The notes beneath the pieces are model-generated. The model was not told where the DNA came from. It saw only the letters and a list, made by a program, of their open reading frames with translations, and made no database searches. Source: Solirubrobacterales bacterium (GTDB lineage Bacteria; Actinomycetota; Thermoleophilia; Solirubrobacterales; Solirubrobacteraceae). From it: a stretch of 64,000 nt of DNA. The position numbers and the translations under genes were made by a program. Within the stretch, counting starts at the first letter, position 1. Each line of letters begins with the position of its first letter. Of this stretch, positions 45,993 through 54,983 are shown piece by piece. The stretch is from assembly GCA_025963965.1 (NCBI GenBank), contig JAOPZS010000080.1, positions 16,790-80,789 of the forward strand. Direction: 5' to 3'.

Positions 45993-46939
45993 AACGCCGA
46001 GACCGCCGCGAGCGCCGAGTCGACGATCTCCCCGCGGGAGCTGTCCGGCACGCCCGGGGCGAGCAGCAGGCGGTGAGCCAGCACAGAGCCGGCGAGCGTC
46101 TGCACGTCATCGGGCAGCACGTGGTCGCGACCCGCCAGCGATGCCTCGACGACCGCCGCTCGCAGCAGCATCAGTCCGGCGCGCGGGCTGCCGCCGAGCT
46201 CGGTGCGCGGATCGCCACGGGTGTGCTCGAGCAGCGCGACGATGTAGCGACGCAGCGACTCGCTGGCGTGGACCCGGGTGACGGCGTCCTGTATGGCGAC
46301 GATCTCGGCGACGGTGCTCACCGGCGTGAGCTCGAGCACGCGGTCGCCGGCGACGTGCTCGGCGAGCATCGCCGACTCGTCGTCGGCAGAGGGGTAGCCG
46401 AGCGACAGCCGCACCATGAACCGGTCCAGCTGCGCCTGCGGCAGCGCGTAGGTCCCCTCGAACTCGACGGGATTCTGCGTCGCCAGCACCAGGAACGGCC
46501 GCGCCAGCTCGTGCGTCGTCCCGTCGACCGTCACACGGCGCTCCTGCATGCACTCGAGCAGACCGGACTGGGTCTTCGCCGAGGCGCGGTTGATCTCGTC
46601 GACGAGCACGACGTTCGCGAACACGGGCCCGGGCCGGAACTCGAAGCGTCCGTCGCGCTGGTTGAAGACGTTGGCGCCGACGAGATCTGCAGGCAGCATG
46701 TCCGACGTGCACTGCACCCGCGCGACCTCGGCCTCCACGGAGGCGGCGAGCGCGCGCGCCAGCGCCGTCTTGCCCACGCCGGGGTAGTCCTCGATGAGCA
46801 CGTGCCCGCCCGCCAGCAGCGCGATGAGCAGCTCACGTGTCACGCGATCGGGCACCCTCACCCCCCGTGCCACGTTCGCCGCGACCTTCGAGCCGAAGGC
46901 CGCAACGTCAGCCGGTCCGAGCTGATCGACCGCTCCCAT
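45989..46939 (-). CDS. MoxR family AAA+ ATPase
   Basis: A 316-residue ATPase with Walker A DYPGVGKTALARAL, Walker B VVLVDEINRA, sensor 1 LATQNPVEFEGTYALPQAQLD, and an arginine-finger region after DRFMVRLSLGYP. ATG 46939 is taken; the longer frame upstream is basic junk. It is presumed to remodel the DUF58 partner. Confidence 0.9.
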   Translation of the reverse strand: MGAVDQLGPADVAAFGSKVAANVARGVRVPDRVTRELLIALLAGGHVLIEDYPGVGKTALARALAASVEAEVARVQCTSDMLPADLVGANVFNQRDGRFEFRPGPVFANVVLVDEINRASAKTQSGLLECMQERRVTVDGTTHELARPFLVLATQNPVEFEGTYALPQAQLDRFMVRLSLGYPSADDESAMLAEHVAGDRVLELTPVSTVAEIVAIQDAVTRVHASESLRRYIVALLEHTRGDPRTELGGSPRAGLMLLRAAVVEASLAGRDHVLPDDVQTLAGSVLAHRLLLAPGVPDSSRGEIVDSALAAVSAL

Positions 46940-47019
46940 GGCGCAGAGAATGCTACGCCGCAGGCACGCCCGGCGGCGCACCCGGCCGGCGAGTCCCCGC
47001 GCGGACCGGGCGAGCCCGG

Positions 47020-48105
47020 CTAGAGGGCCCGCGGGACCTGCTGGGTGATGCAGTGGATGTTGCCGCCGCCGAGCAGGATCTCGCGGCCGGGAACGCCGAG
47101 CACCTCCCTTCCAGGGAAGCATTTCCGAAGCACGGCCGCGGCCTGCTCGTCGTGGTCGGGGTCCAGCAGCGGGAACACGATGCGATTGTTCGCGGGATAG
47201 AAGTTCACGTAGGAGGCCGCCATCGGGTCGCCGGCATGTCGCGGGTGCGTGCCGGCGACGACGCTGATGCCCGCCGCCTCGTGTGCCTCGATCGAGATCG
47301 CCCCTGGCGCTCGGATCGGGATCACCTCGAGCGGGCGCCCGCGCGCGTCGGTCGCGCTCTGCAGGCGACGGCGCGCATCGGCACAGACCTCGTAGAGCTC
47401 GTCACCGCGATCGTCGGTGTCGGTCAGCAGCACGACGCCCGGGGCGACGAAGCAGGCGAGGTTGTCGATGTGTCCGTCGGTCTCGTCGTGCGGAAGGCCT
47501 CTGCCCAGCCAGATCACGCGAGTGGCGCCGAGGTACGCGCAGAGCAGGCGCTCTATCTCGGCGCGGCCGAGGTCCGGGTTGCGGTTCGGGTTCAACAGGC
47601 ACTCTTCGGTCGTCAGCACCGTGCCCTCGCCGTCGACGTGGATCGACCCGCCCTCGAGCACCAGCGGCGCACGGTAGCGGTCGGCCTGCTCGATCTCGAG
47701 CACTCGCGCGGCGGCTGCTTCGTCGTGATCCCAGTGCTCGTAGAGCCCGCCCCACGCGTTGAACCGCCAGTCCACGCCGCGCTTGGCGCCCGCGCCGTCG
47801 ACGACGAAGCTCGGGCCGATGTCGCGCATCCAGGCGTCATCGGTCGGGATCTCGACGACTCGCACCTCCGCGGGGAGCAACTCGCGGGCGTGCTCGAGCT
47901 GCGGCTTCGCGGCGGCGACGGTCACCGGCTCGGACTGCGCGATCGCACCGGCAACGGCGGCAAAGGCACGCTGGGCCGGCCCGGCCTCTTCGCGCCAGTT
48001 GTCGTGGCGGTGCGGCCACGCCATCCAGCAGCCCTCGTGGGGCTCCCACTCGGCGGGCATTCGGTATCCGTCGGCGGCGGGCGTCGAGTCCAGGGTCGCC
48101 GTCAT
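47020..48105 (-). CDS. aguA: Agmatine deiminase
   Basis: A 361-residue PPAD-family enzyme with MPAEWEPHEGCWMAWPHR near the N-terminus, DDAWMRDIGPSFV, LEGGSIHVDGEGT, the HxDN element DETDGHIDN and the catalytic Cys in LLGGGNIHCITQQVP. It turns agmatine into N-carbamoylputrescine plus ammonia. ATG 48105 gives the family's normal length. It is divergent from aguB with only 35 bases between. Confidence 0.94.
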   Translation of the reverse strand: MTATLDSTPAADGYRMPAEWEPHEGCWMAWPHRHDNWREEAGPAQRAFAAVAGAIAQSEPVTVAAAKPQLEHARELLPAEVRVVEIPTDDAWMRDIGPSFVVDGAGAKRGVDWRFNAWGGLYEHWDHDEAAAARVLEIEQADRYRAPLVLEGGSIHVDGEGTVLTTEECLLNPNRNPDLGRAEIERLLCAYLGATRVIWLGRGLPHDETDGHIDNLACFVAPGVVLLTDTDDRGDELYEVCADARRRLQSATDARGRPLEVIPIRAPGAISIEAHEAAGISVVAGTHPRHAGDPMAASYVNFYPANNRIVFPLLDPDHDEQAAAVLRKCFPGREVLGVPGREILLGGGNIHCITQQVPRAL

Positions 48106-48140
48106 GGCGAGATCATCACAGAAGGGCCTAGAGTCACCAC

Positions 48141-49109
48141 ATGGCAGAGTCGATCCGACTGATCGCGGCCGAGGGAGTGCTCGAGTCACCCGCCCGCACG
48201 CGCGCGCCGCAGCGCCAGGCGCTGCGGGTGGCCGCCGTCCAGGAGCGCTGGCACCCCGATCCGCAGGAGCACGAGCAGGCGCTCGGGGCGGCGATTCACC
48301 TCGCCGCCGAGCAGGGTGCGTCGCTCATCTGCCTGCAGGAGCTCACGCTCTCGCCGTACTTCGCGGTCGAGCCGGCCGGCCCGGGCCGCGGCGGCGCCGA
48401 GCCCGAGCCGCTGCCCGGCGGCCCCACCCACGTTTTCGCGGCGCGCATGGCGGCCGAGACCGGCGCAAATGTGCACGCCTCGTTGTACGAGCGCGCCGAG
48501 CAGCCCGACGGGCTCGGGTACAACACGGCGATCGTCGTCGCGCCCGACGGCGCTCTGCTCGCACGCACCCGCAAGCTCCACATCCCCGTCACGGCCGGCT
48601 ATCACGAGGACCGCTATTTCCGGCCCGGCCCTGCCGGGGCCGAGGCCTTCACGCTGCTGAAGGTCGGCGAGGCGCAGGTCGGTCTGCCGACGTGCTGGGA
48701 CCAGTGGTTCCCGGAGCTGGCCCGCGCGTACAGCCTGCGCGGCGCGGACGTGCTCGTCTACCCGACCGCGATCGGCTCCGAGCCGGATCATCCGGGGTTC
48801 GACACCGAGCCGCTGTGGGAGCGCGTGATCGTCGGCAACGCGATCGCCAACGGCACGTTCATGATCGCCGTCAACCGCATCGGCGAGGAGCCGCCGTTGC
48901 GCTTCTACGGCTCCTCGTTCATCTGCGACCCGTACGGGCGCATCCTCGTGCAGGCTCCCCGCGACGAGCCGGCTGTGCTGGTCGCGGATCTCGATCTGGA
49001 CCAGCGCCGGGACTGGCTGGAGCTGTTCCCGTTCCTGGGCACCCGACGCCCCGACGCCTATGCCTCGCTGGCGGCTCCGGCAGGGGACTCGCAGGCCGGC
49101 GCGTCGTGA
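48141..49109 (+). CDS. aguB: N-carbamoylputrescine amidase
   Basis: A 322-residue nitrilase-fold enzyme with Glu in CLQELTLSPYF, Lys in RTRKLHIPVT and the catalytic Cys in GLPTCWDQWFPE. GYHEDRYFRPG and QWFPELARAYSLRGA match the carbamoylputrescine branch. It makes putrescine, CO2 and ammonia from the aguA product. About 35 extra N-terminal residues precede the core. Its last 52 bases overlap the convergent metallo-beta-lactamase/rhodanese gene. Confidence 0.93.
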   Translation: MAESIRLIAAEGVLESPARTRAPQRQALRVAAVQERWHPDPQEHEQALGAAIHLAAEQGASLICLQELTLSPYFAVEPAGPGRGGAEPEPLPGGPTHVFAARMAAETGANVHASLYERAEQPDGLGYNTAIVVAPDGALLARTRKLHIPVTAGYHEDRYFRPGPAGAEAFTLLKVGEAQVGLPTCWDQWFPELARAYSLRGADVLVYPTAIGSEPDHPGFDTEPLWERVIVGNAIANGTFMIAVNRIGEEPPLRFYGSSFICDPYGRILVQAPRDEPAVLVADLDLDQRRDWLELFPFLGTRRPDAYASLAAPAGDSQAGAS

Positions 49110-50491
49110 GGTGCCACCACGAGCTCGACGCCGTGCTCGGCCAGCGTGGGGATGCCACCGTCGCTGACATGTATCACCTCGCCGGCGCCGTGCAGCTTCA
49201 GCAGGCTCGCCGCCGTTGCCGATCGCTTCCCGGCAGCGCAGGCGACCGCGATCGGCCGGTCCGGGTCCAGCCCGGCTGGGATCGAGTCGATGTCGTGCCA
49301 CGCCGTCCACACCGAGCCCGCCACGTGCCCGGCGTCCCATTCGTCGCGCTCGCGCACGTCGAGTAGCTGCAGCCCCGGCTCGCGCGCCATCCGTGCCGGC
49401 AGGGCATCCGCCGCCACGCGCTCGATGTGCCCGACGTCGTTGCCTTCCTGGCGCCAGTTGGTCATGCCGCCGGCAAGCAGGCCGGCGACGTTGCGCACGC
49501 CGACCGACAGCGCCAGCTGCGCGGCGCGCCTGCCGTCGGCATCGTCGCGTCCGATGAACACGACCTCGCGATCGTGGTCGGCCAGCCACGCCAGTTTCGA
49601 GCCGAACCCGGGGCTGAACGACGGGATGCAGATCGAGCCTTCTATGTGGACGTCGTCGAATTGCAGGTCGGTGCGGACGTCCACCAGCAGCGCGCCCTCG
49701 GCGCGCTTGAGCTCCACCTGGTGGGAATACAGCGCAGGTGTCTCCACGCCGCTCGTGACGAGCGGCCCGCGGTTGATCGCCACGATCTTCTCGAAGTTGG
49801 GCGGCTGCGCCCCGAGACGCTCCAGCGCCCGTTCGACGAACAACGCCTCGGAGGTGACCGCGAGCGTCGGGTTGTGCCGGCGCTCGAACCCGATCGTCGA
49901 GCAGATCTTCAAGTTCATGCCCGCGCCGCCGCACATCGAGCCGCCCAGATGCGCCGGCCAGACCTCCGTCTCGTCGGGCAGGGTCAGCAGCCGCTCGTGC
50001 AGCGAGCGGAAGATCTGGCGCGCGCCCTCGGCGCTCTCCACTGCGAGATCCGTACGCGCGACGTCGCCGACGAACAGGCTGTCGCCGCTCAGCACCGCCC
50101 ACGGCTCCTCTCCGCGCTCGGTGTCGACGAGCACGAAGGACGTGTGCTCCGGGCGGTGCCCGGGCGTGTGCAAAGCGCGCACGAGCAGCGCCCCCAGACG
50201 CAGCTCCCAGCCGTCGTCGAACGGGTCGTGCGCGTACTCGGGTTCGGCAAGCCGGTGAACATGGATGCGCGCACCGGTGGCCGCCACCAGCCGGCCGTGA
50301 CCGGAGACGTGATCGGCGTGGTTGTGGGTCTCGAGCACATGCTCGATCGTGACCCCGCGGTAGCGCGCGAGCTCGAGGTACTCGTCGATCTGGAAGCGCG
50401 GATCGACCACGGCGGCGACGCCGGCGTGCTCATCGCCGATCAGGTAGGAGGCGCAGCCGAGGTCGTCGTGGGTGATCTGGCGAAACAGCAT
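49058..50491 (-). CDS. Metallo-beta-lactamase fold plus two rhodanese domains
   Basis: A 477-residue protein. Residues 1-250 are an MBL hydrolase of the persulfide-dioxygenase-like type (HNHADH at 56-61, LHTPGHRPEH, LSGDSLFVGD). Two rhodanese domains follow. The first (VDVRTDLQFDDVHIEGS) has no cysteine in its active loop (GRDDADG). The second has CAAGKRSA with a catalytic cysteine. Such fusions act in sulfur and persulfide metabolism. Confidence 0.9.
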   Translation of the reverse strand: MLFRQITHDDLGCASYLIGDEHAGVAAVVDPRFQIDEYLELARYRGVTIEHVLETHNHADHVSGHGRLVAATGARIHVHRLAEPEYAHDPFDDGWELRLGALLVRALHTPGHRPEHTSFVLVDTERGEEPWAVLSGDSLFVGDVARTDLAVESAEGARQIFRSLHERLLTLPDETEVWPAHLGGSMCGGAGMNLKICSTIGFERRHNPTLAVTSEALFVERALERLGAQPPNFEKIVAINRGPLVTSGVETPALYSHQVELKRAEGALLVDVRTDLQFDDVHIEGSICIPSFSPGFGSKLAWLADHDREVVFIGRDDADGRRAAQLALSVGVRNVAGLLAGGMTNWRQEGNDVGHIERVAADALPARMAREPGLQLLDVRERDEWDAGHVAGSVWTAWHDIDSIPAGLDPDRPIAVACAAGKRSATAASLLKLHGAGEVIHVSDGGIPTLAEHGVELVVAPHDAPACESPAGAASEA

Positions 50492-50534
50492 CCTGGCCGG
50501 AGATCATCGCACCGGCCTGCGCGAGGTCGGCTGA

Positions 50535-50828
50535 TCAGGCGCGCGGCTCGTGCGGGCGCCGCGGCACGCGGCGACGAACGCCCTGCGCTCCCGTGTCGGT
50601 GCGCTCGCGCGCCGGCGGCGGCGTCTGGCGGCGGTCGACCAGCAGCGCGAACGTCGGACAGGCCGCGGCCGCACGCTCAGCGTGCGCGGCGAGAGCCGGG
50701 GCGAGAGCCTTGCCGTCGACGATCGGGTAGCCCCACTCGTCGAGCTCGATCATCTCGGGGAGAAGCTCCGCGCACATGCCGTGGGCCTCGCAGGCGATCG
50801 GGTTGACGCGCACGTGCCTGCTCGTCAC
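50535..50828 (-). CDS. Short ferredoxin ([3Fe-4S] type)
   Basis: A 97-residue protein with C13, C19 and C57 in ACEAHGMCAELLPEMIELDE, then AAAACPTFALL; His16 takes the position of a fourth cysteine, as in P450-associated 3Fe-4S ferredoxins. It is coupled (GTGA) to the NuoF-like gene upstream and is last in the eight-gene operon. The 30-residue basic tail is disordered. Confidence 0.85.
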   Translation of the reverse strand: MTSRHVRVNPIACEAHGMCAELLPEMIELDEWGYPIVDGKALAPALAAHAERAAAACPTFALLVDRRQTPPPARERTDTGAQGVRRRVPRRPHEPRA

Positions 50829-52129
50829 GAGGCCTCCTCGAGGGCCATTCCCCGCACGACGTCCGGCAGCGGCAGCGCCGGCGGAGCGGCGCAGGCATCG
50901 CACGGACCGTGCCGGGCGTGGTCGGCCCACTCCTCTGCGAACACTCCCAGCGCGCTCGAGATCAGTCGCAGGGTGCCGTCCGGGTGGCGGCACGCGCCAC
51001 GGCCGCGGATCACCGCGGCGAGTCGCGAGACCTCGCGCTCGCTGTCCGCGTCGCCACGCCACGCCAGGTCTTCCAGGCGCTCGGACACAGCGGCGAGCCC
51101 GTGCACGCACGGGCCGCACTGGCCTGCGCTCTCCTCGGCGAGCCAGCGCGCCACGCGCACCATCTCGGCAACGCCGCAGGCGCTCTCACCCAGCAGGATC
51201 ACGACGCCCGCGCCGGTAGAGGCCTGGCGCGGCACGAGCCAGCCGTCGTCGAGGGTCATCGCCTCGAGCTCGGCGCCGTCGATCCAGGTGCCGGCATAGC
51301 CGCCGACGAGGATCGCGCGGATCCCCTCGCGCTCGCCGCCGGCCGCATCGATCAGCGAGCGCACGGTGGCGCCGTGCTCGATCTCGTAGACGCCGGGATG
51401 GTCGACCGGGCCGGAGAGCGTCACGAGCGTCGAGCCGGGGTGCTCGGCGGTGCCGAGGGCGCGATACCAGGCCGCCCCGTGGCGGGCGATCAGCGCGAGA
51501 TGGGCGAAGGTCTCAGCGTTGCTGAGGAGCGTCGGCCGGCCCCTCACCCCGCGCTCGAAGGTCATCGGCGGTGTGAACACCGGCTTCGCCGCGTTCCCGT
51601 TCAGGAAGCTGACCAACGCCGACTCCTGACCGGCGACGTAGCCGCTCGGCGCCGCGGCGAGGCTGATCGCCGGCTCACCGTTCAGAGAGCGCCGTTCGGA
51701 GATCGCCGCCGTCGCCGCCCTCAGCGACTGCGGGGAGTCCTCGCTCACGCAGAGGATCACCTCGCTCGCCGAGATCGCCTGAGCTGCCAGCGCCGCGCCG
51801 TCGAGCACGAGGTGAGGCGCGATGCTCACCAGTGCCTGGTCCTTGCCGCTGGCCGGCTCGCCCTCGGCGGCGTTGACGACGACCGTGCGCCCGCGCGCCC
51901 GCGCACCCGCAACGGCGTGAAGCTTCAGCGCGGTCGGAAAGCCGGCGCCGCCGCGGCCGCGCAGCCCGGCTTCTTCGACGGTGTCGATCAGCTCCCCGGC
52001 GCGCCCGCGCCGCGGCTTGGGCTGCACCGGCACGGGGCCGTGGATCGCGAGATGGGCCTCGAGGTCCAGCGGACCGCCCTCGACGCCGGCCAGCAGTCGC
52101 GGTAGGCGAGCGGCCGCCGGAGCGCTCAT
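50825..52129 (-). CDS. NuoF-like (complex I 51-kDa) flavoprotein
   Basis: A 434-residue protein with AGLRGRGGAGFPTALKL, VNAAEGEPASGKDQAL (FMN pocket), SLBB segment GPVDHPGVYEIEHGATVRSL, and the Fe-S ligand run ESAGQCGPCVHGL with a later GACRHPDG. It would accept electrons from NAD(P)H. No NuoE or NuoG partner is present. ATG 52129 overlaps the ferric-reductase-like gene stop. Confidence 0.9.
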   Translation of the reverse strand: MSAPAAARLPRLLAGVEGGPLDLEAHLAIHGPVPVQPKPRRGRAGELIDTVEEAGLRGRGGAGFPTALKLHAVAGARARGRTVVVNAAEGEPASGKDQALVSIAPHLVLDGAALAAQAISASEVILCVSEDSPQSLRAATAAISERRSLNGEPAISLAAAPSGYVAGQESALVSFLNGNAAKPVFTPPMTFERGVRGRPTLLSNAETFAHLALIARHGAAWYRALGTAEHPGSTLVTLSGPVDHPGVYEIEHGATVRSLIDAAGGEREGIRAILVGGYAGTWIDGAELEAMTLDDGWLVPRQASTGAGVVILLGESACGVAEMVRVARWLAEESAGQCGPCVHGLAAVSERLEDLAWRGDADSEREVSRLAAVIRGRGACRHPDGTLRLISSALGVFAEEWADHARHGPCDACAAPPALPLPDVVRGMALEEAS

Positions 52130-52848
52130 CGCGCGCCCTTGGTCGAGGCTTTCGCGCCCTTGGAAGCGGGCAGCAGCGTCGTCGGCGTACCGGAGCGCCG
52201 CGCCCATTCCGAGCCGAGCGGCCCGCTCGGCAGCCATACCGCCAGGAACAGCGCGAACGCCGCGGTCGCAGCGAGCGCCGCTCCGCGCAGGCGCAGGCCG
52301 TCTCGCCATCCCGCCGCGGCTCGCGCGATCACGGCGAGCACGACGACGGCAAGGCAGAGCAGGCTGAGAACCATCAGCCACGTGCCTTTGACGTCGCTGC
52401 CCGTTCCGAAGCCGTGCAGCAGCGCGACCGGCCAGGAGGCGTAGGAGAGCCAGTGCACCGCCCGCCACGTCCGGTGCCCGACCCGCCGGCGCACGAGGCT
52501 CGTGATCGTCACGGCCACGAGCAGGTCGAAGGACACGGCGCCGAGGCCGAGCCAGAACGGCCGGTAGGAGCCGACGAACGGGACAAAGGCGTCGAGCAGC
52601 GCGATCGGGGCGAAGCTGTCGAGCACCGACGTGACGATGTGAAGAACCAGGAAGACCATCGTCAGAAGCGCGACGTTCCGGTGCAGACCGTCGATCACGA
52701 AGCGTGGCCATCGGGCTGTCGCGTAGCGCTGCACGTCGAGCACGCCGACGGCGACGGTGAGTGTCAGGAGGACCATCGCCACCGCTCCCGTGGAGCGGGT
52801 CAGATACCAGTAGGCGCTCGGTCCGGCCGTCGCCGGCAGCACGCTCAC
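52126..52848 (-). CDS. Ferric-reductase-like transmembrane heme b protein
   Basis: A 240-residue protein with about six helices and paired heme-ligand histidines: IDGLHRNVALLTMVFLVLH and HWLSYASWPVALLHGFG. Family: ferric reductase-like transmembrane domain (MsrQ/YedZ relatives). The C-terminus after the last helix is short, without FAD/NAD domains, so partner proteins must supply electrons. Start GTG 52848, overlapping apbE by 4 bases. Confidence 0.85.
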   Translation of the reverse strand: MSVLPATAGPSAYWYLTRSTGAVAMVLLTLTVAVGVLDVQRYATARWPRFVIDGLHRNVALLTMVFLVLHIVTSVLDSFAPIALLDAFVPFVGSYRPFWLGLGAVSFDLLVAVTITSLVRRRVGHRTWRAVHWLSYASWPVALLHGFGTGSDVKGTWLMVLSLLCLAVVVLAVIARAAAGWRDGLRLRGAALAATAAFALFLAVWLPSGPLGSEWARRSGTPTTLLPASKGAKASTKGAR

Positions 52849-53840
52849 GCCTCCACCGCCGGGGGCGGCGCGAGCTGCTCGGCGGGCCAGCCGGCGACGG
52901 TGTGCACCGTGCCGTCGAGCTCGACGAGACGCGCCGGCAGGCCGTGACGCTCGAGCCAGGCGATCGCCTCGCCGTCGCGCAGGATCGCCGTCGTGCTTGC
53001 GATGTTCGCATCGGTGCAGTCGGTCGCCGCGACGCTCACGGTGCGCCAGCGGGTCACCGCCGGGCGACCCGTGACGGGGTCGATGATGTGGTGCATCGTC
53101 TCGCCGCCCCGCCGCCAGCTCCTCGTTGTCGTACTCGACGTGGCGAGGCCGCCGTCCTCGATCGCGACGCGCTGACCCGGAGCCCGCGGACCGGCACGGT
53201 GGTCGTCGGTGACGTGAACCCGCCAGCCGCCGGACGGCGACCGGCCGGCTGCGGCGAGATCGCCGCCGAGGGCGACGAGCACGCCGTGCCCGGAGCTTGC
53301 GTGCACAGCCGCGGCGGCGCGATCTGCCGCCAGCGCTTTGGCGGTCGCACCGAGGTCGAGCTTCGCGCCGGCGGGGATCTGCACCGTTCCGCGCGTGCGG
53401 TCGACCTCGACGTCCCGCCACGCCGCGCGCCGTCTCGCCACGAGACGGGACGCGCTCGGGTGCTCCTCATCACCGCCGAGCACGTCGTCTCGATCGCGCT
53501 GGCGCTCGCGCACGAGCTCCCAGTCGCGGTCGTAGCCGGCCTGCTCGAGCGAGCGGCCAAGGCAGGGGTCGAGCGTCCCGTCGGTCAGCGCGGCGCCACG
53601 CAGCGCGATCTCGACGGCGTCGGCCATCAGGGGCGAGACCTCGACGGGTCGTCCCGCGCGGGCGTTGACGCTCGTCAGCTCGGAGTCGGCGCGAAACCGG
53701 CTGCAGACGCGGTCGAAGCGCTCGAGCGTCGCTCTCACGGCGAGGATCGCCGGCTCGAGCTGCCACGGCTCGGCGACCCGCACCACGGCGATGCTGCCGA
53801 GCGCGTGCCAGCGGGCGGTCGGCAGTCCCCTACCGGTCAT
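52845..53840 (-). CDS. apbE: FAD:protein FMN transferase (ApbE)
   Basis: A 331-residue protein with RFRADSELTSVNARAG, DLGATAKALAADRAA, VALGGDLAAAGRSPSGGW and the metal-site motif HHIIDPVTGRPAVTR. It attaches FMN covalently to Thr/Ser in a [ST]GA[ST]-like motif of target proteins. No FMN_bind-domain target is encoded in the window; see the SGGS-ended protein at 58793. No signal peptide is obvious. Confidence 0.92.
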   Translation of the reverse strand: MTGRGLPTARWHALGSIAVVRVAEPWQLEPAILAVRATLERFDRVCSRFRADSELTSVNARAGRPVEVSPLMADAVEIALRGAALTDGTLDPCLGRSLEQAGYDRDWELVRERQRDRDDVLGGDEEHPSASRLVARRRAAWRDVEVDRTRGTVQIPAGAKLDLGATAKALAADRAAAAVHASSGHGVLVALGGDLAAAGRSPSGGWRVHVTDDHRAGPRAPGQRVAIEDGGLATSSTTTRSWRRGGETMHHIIDPVTGRPAVTRWRTVSVAATDCTDANIASTTAILRDGEAIAWLERHGLPARLVELDGTVHTVAGWPAEQLAPPPAVEA

Positions 53841-54204
53841 CCCGGCGCACCGCCGGCCCCTGCACCGTCGGACGCCGGCCTCGCGATCCTCGCCGCAGGC
53901 GCCCGAGGAGCGAGCGGCGTCCGCTGCGAGCGCGGCGCTCGTGCAGCCGTTCGGCGCCGATCCAGCCGGCGCACCCGGCGAGCACCGCGAGCGCGGCGAC
54001 GGCGAGGATCGCGAGGCCGGGCGCGGCGATGAAGCCGAACAGCGCGAGACCCGTTCCGGCACCGAGATCGACCAGCAGCAGGCGTCGGCGGCGAACCCGC
54101 GCAGCGGCCACCCGCCGGGCGCGCAGCGAGGCGGTGCGCGCCTCGTAGAGCTGGTGCTCGGAGGCGGGCAGCTCACCGGTGTCGAGGGGAGCCTGGCGAC
54201 TCAC
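53830..54204 (-). CDS. Small two-helix membrane protein of the DprE/redox operon
   Basis: A 124-residue protein: GTG start VSRQAPLDTGELPASEHQLY, a basic stretch RARRVAAARVRRRRL, two adjacent helices (LLLVDLGAGTGLALFGFIAA and LAILAVAALAVLAGCAGWIG), then a basic tail. Not recognised. Coupled by overlap to dprE2 (4 bases) and apbE (11 bases). Confidence 0.65.
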   Translation of the reverse strand: MSRQAPLDTGELPASEHQLYEARTASLRARRVAAARVRRRRLLLVDLGAGTGLALFGFIAAPGLAILAVAALAVLAGCAGWIGAERLHERRARSGRRSLLGRLRRGSRGRRPTVQGPAVRRDDR

Positions 54205-54983
54205 GCCGGGAGCCTCCGCAACAGCGCTCTCGGCAGCATACGCACCGCGAGCATCACCCAACGAAGCGTACCGGGGGCCCACACGGTTCGTGAGCGGCGG
54301 TGCAGGCCGCGCACGGTCTGGCGCGCGACGGCCTCGGCGCTGGTCGCCAGCGGCGCCGCCGGCAGCCCCTCGGTCATGCGTGTGCGCACGAAGCCGGGCC
54401 GCACGACCATCACGCTCACCCCGCTCGGCGAGAGCTCGTCGTCGAGCGCCTGGGCGAGCGCGTCGAGGCCGGCCTTCGATGCGCAGTAGACGGCGTTCGA
54501 GGCGCGTGGGCGCTCGGCCGCGACGGATGACAGGACGACGATCGTGCCGTCGCCCTGCTCGCGCATCAGCCGCGCCGTCTCCATCAGCAGCGACGCGGCA
54601 CCGACGGTGTTGACGCGCAGCACCTCGATCGCCGCGGGGATGTCGTCGGGCAGCCCACCGCGTTCACCCAGCACGCCGATCGCGAGGATCGCTATGTCGA
54701 TCCGGCCGAGCATCTCGGCTGCGCTGCGCAGCGCGGCGCCGTGGCCGAAGGTGCGCGTCGCATCGAGCATCACCGTCTCCACGCGCTCGGCTCCACGCGT
54801 GCGCAGCGTCGCGCCGGAGCGGCTGAGCGCGGCCGCGTCACGGCCTGCGAGGACGATCTCGCGGGCGCCCTCGCCGACGAGCTCGGCGGCGATCGCGGTC
54901 CCGATCTCCGAGCTGCCGCCGATCACGAGCACGCGCAGCGGCTGCTGCCGCACGCCGGCGGCGGCCGGCCGGCGGCGGCTCAC
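54201..54983 (-). CDS. dprE2: DprE2-like SDR (decaprenylphosphoryl-2-keto-ribose reductase)
   Basis: A 260-residue SDR with VLVIGGSSEIGTAIAAEL, AILAIGVLGERG, a Ser in VVLSSVAAERPRASN, and YCASKAGLDAL (Tyr-x3-Lys). The C-terminus VWAPGTLRWVMLAVRMLPRA matches what I recall of mycobacterial DprE2 (Rv3791). It reduces the DprE1 product to decaprenylphosphoryl arabinose. GTG 54983 overlaps dprE1 by 4 bases. Confidence 0.88.
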   Translation of the reverse strand: MSRRRPAAAGVRQQPLRVLVIGGSSEIGTAIAAELVGEGAREIVLAGRDAAALSRSGATLRTRGAERVETVMLDATRTFGHGAALRSAAEMLGRIDIAILAIGVLGERGGLPDDIPAAIEVLRVNTVGAASLLMETARLMREQGDGTIVVLSSVAAERPRASNAVYCASKAGLDALAQALDDELSPSGVSVMVVRPGFVRTRMTEGLPAAPLATSAEAVARQTVRGLHRRSRTVWAPGTLRWVMLAVRMLPRALLRRLPA

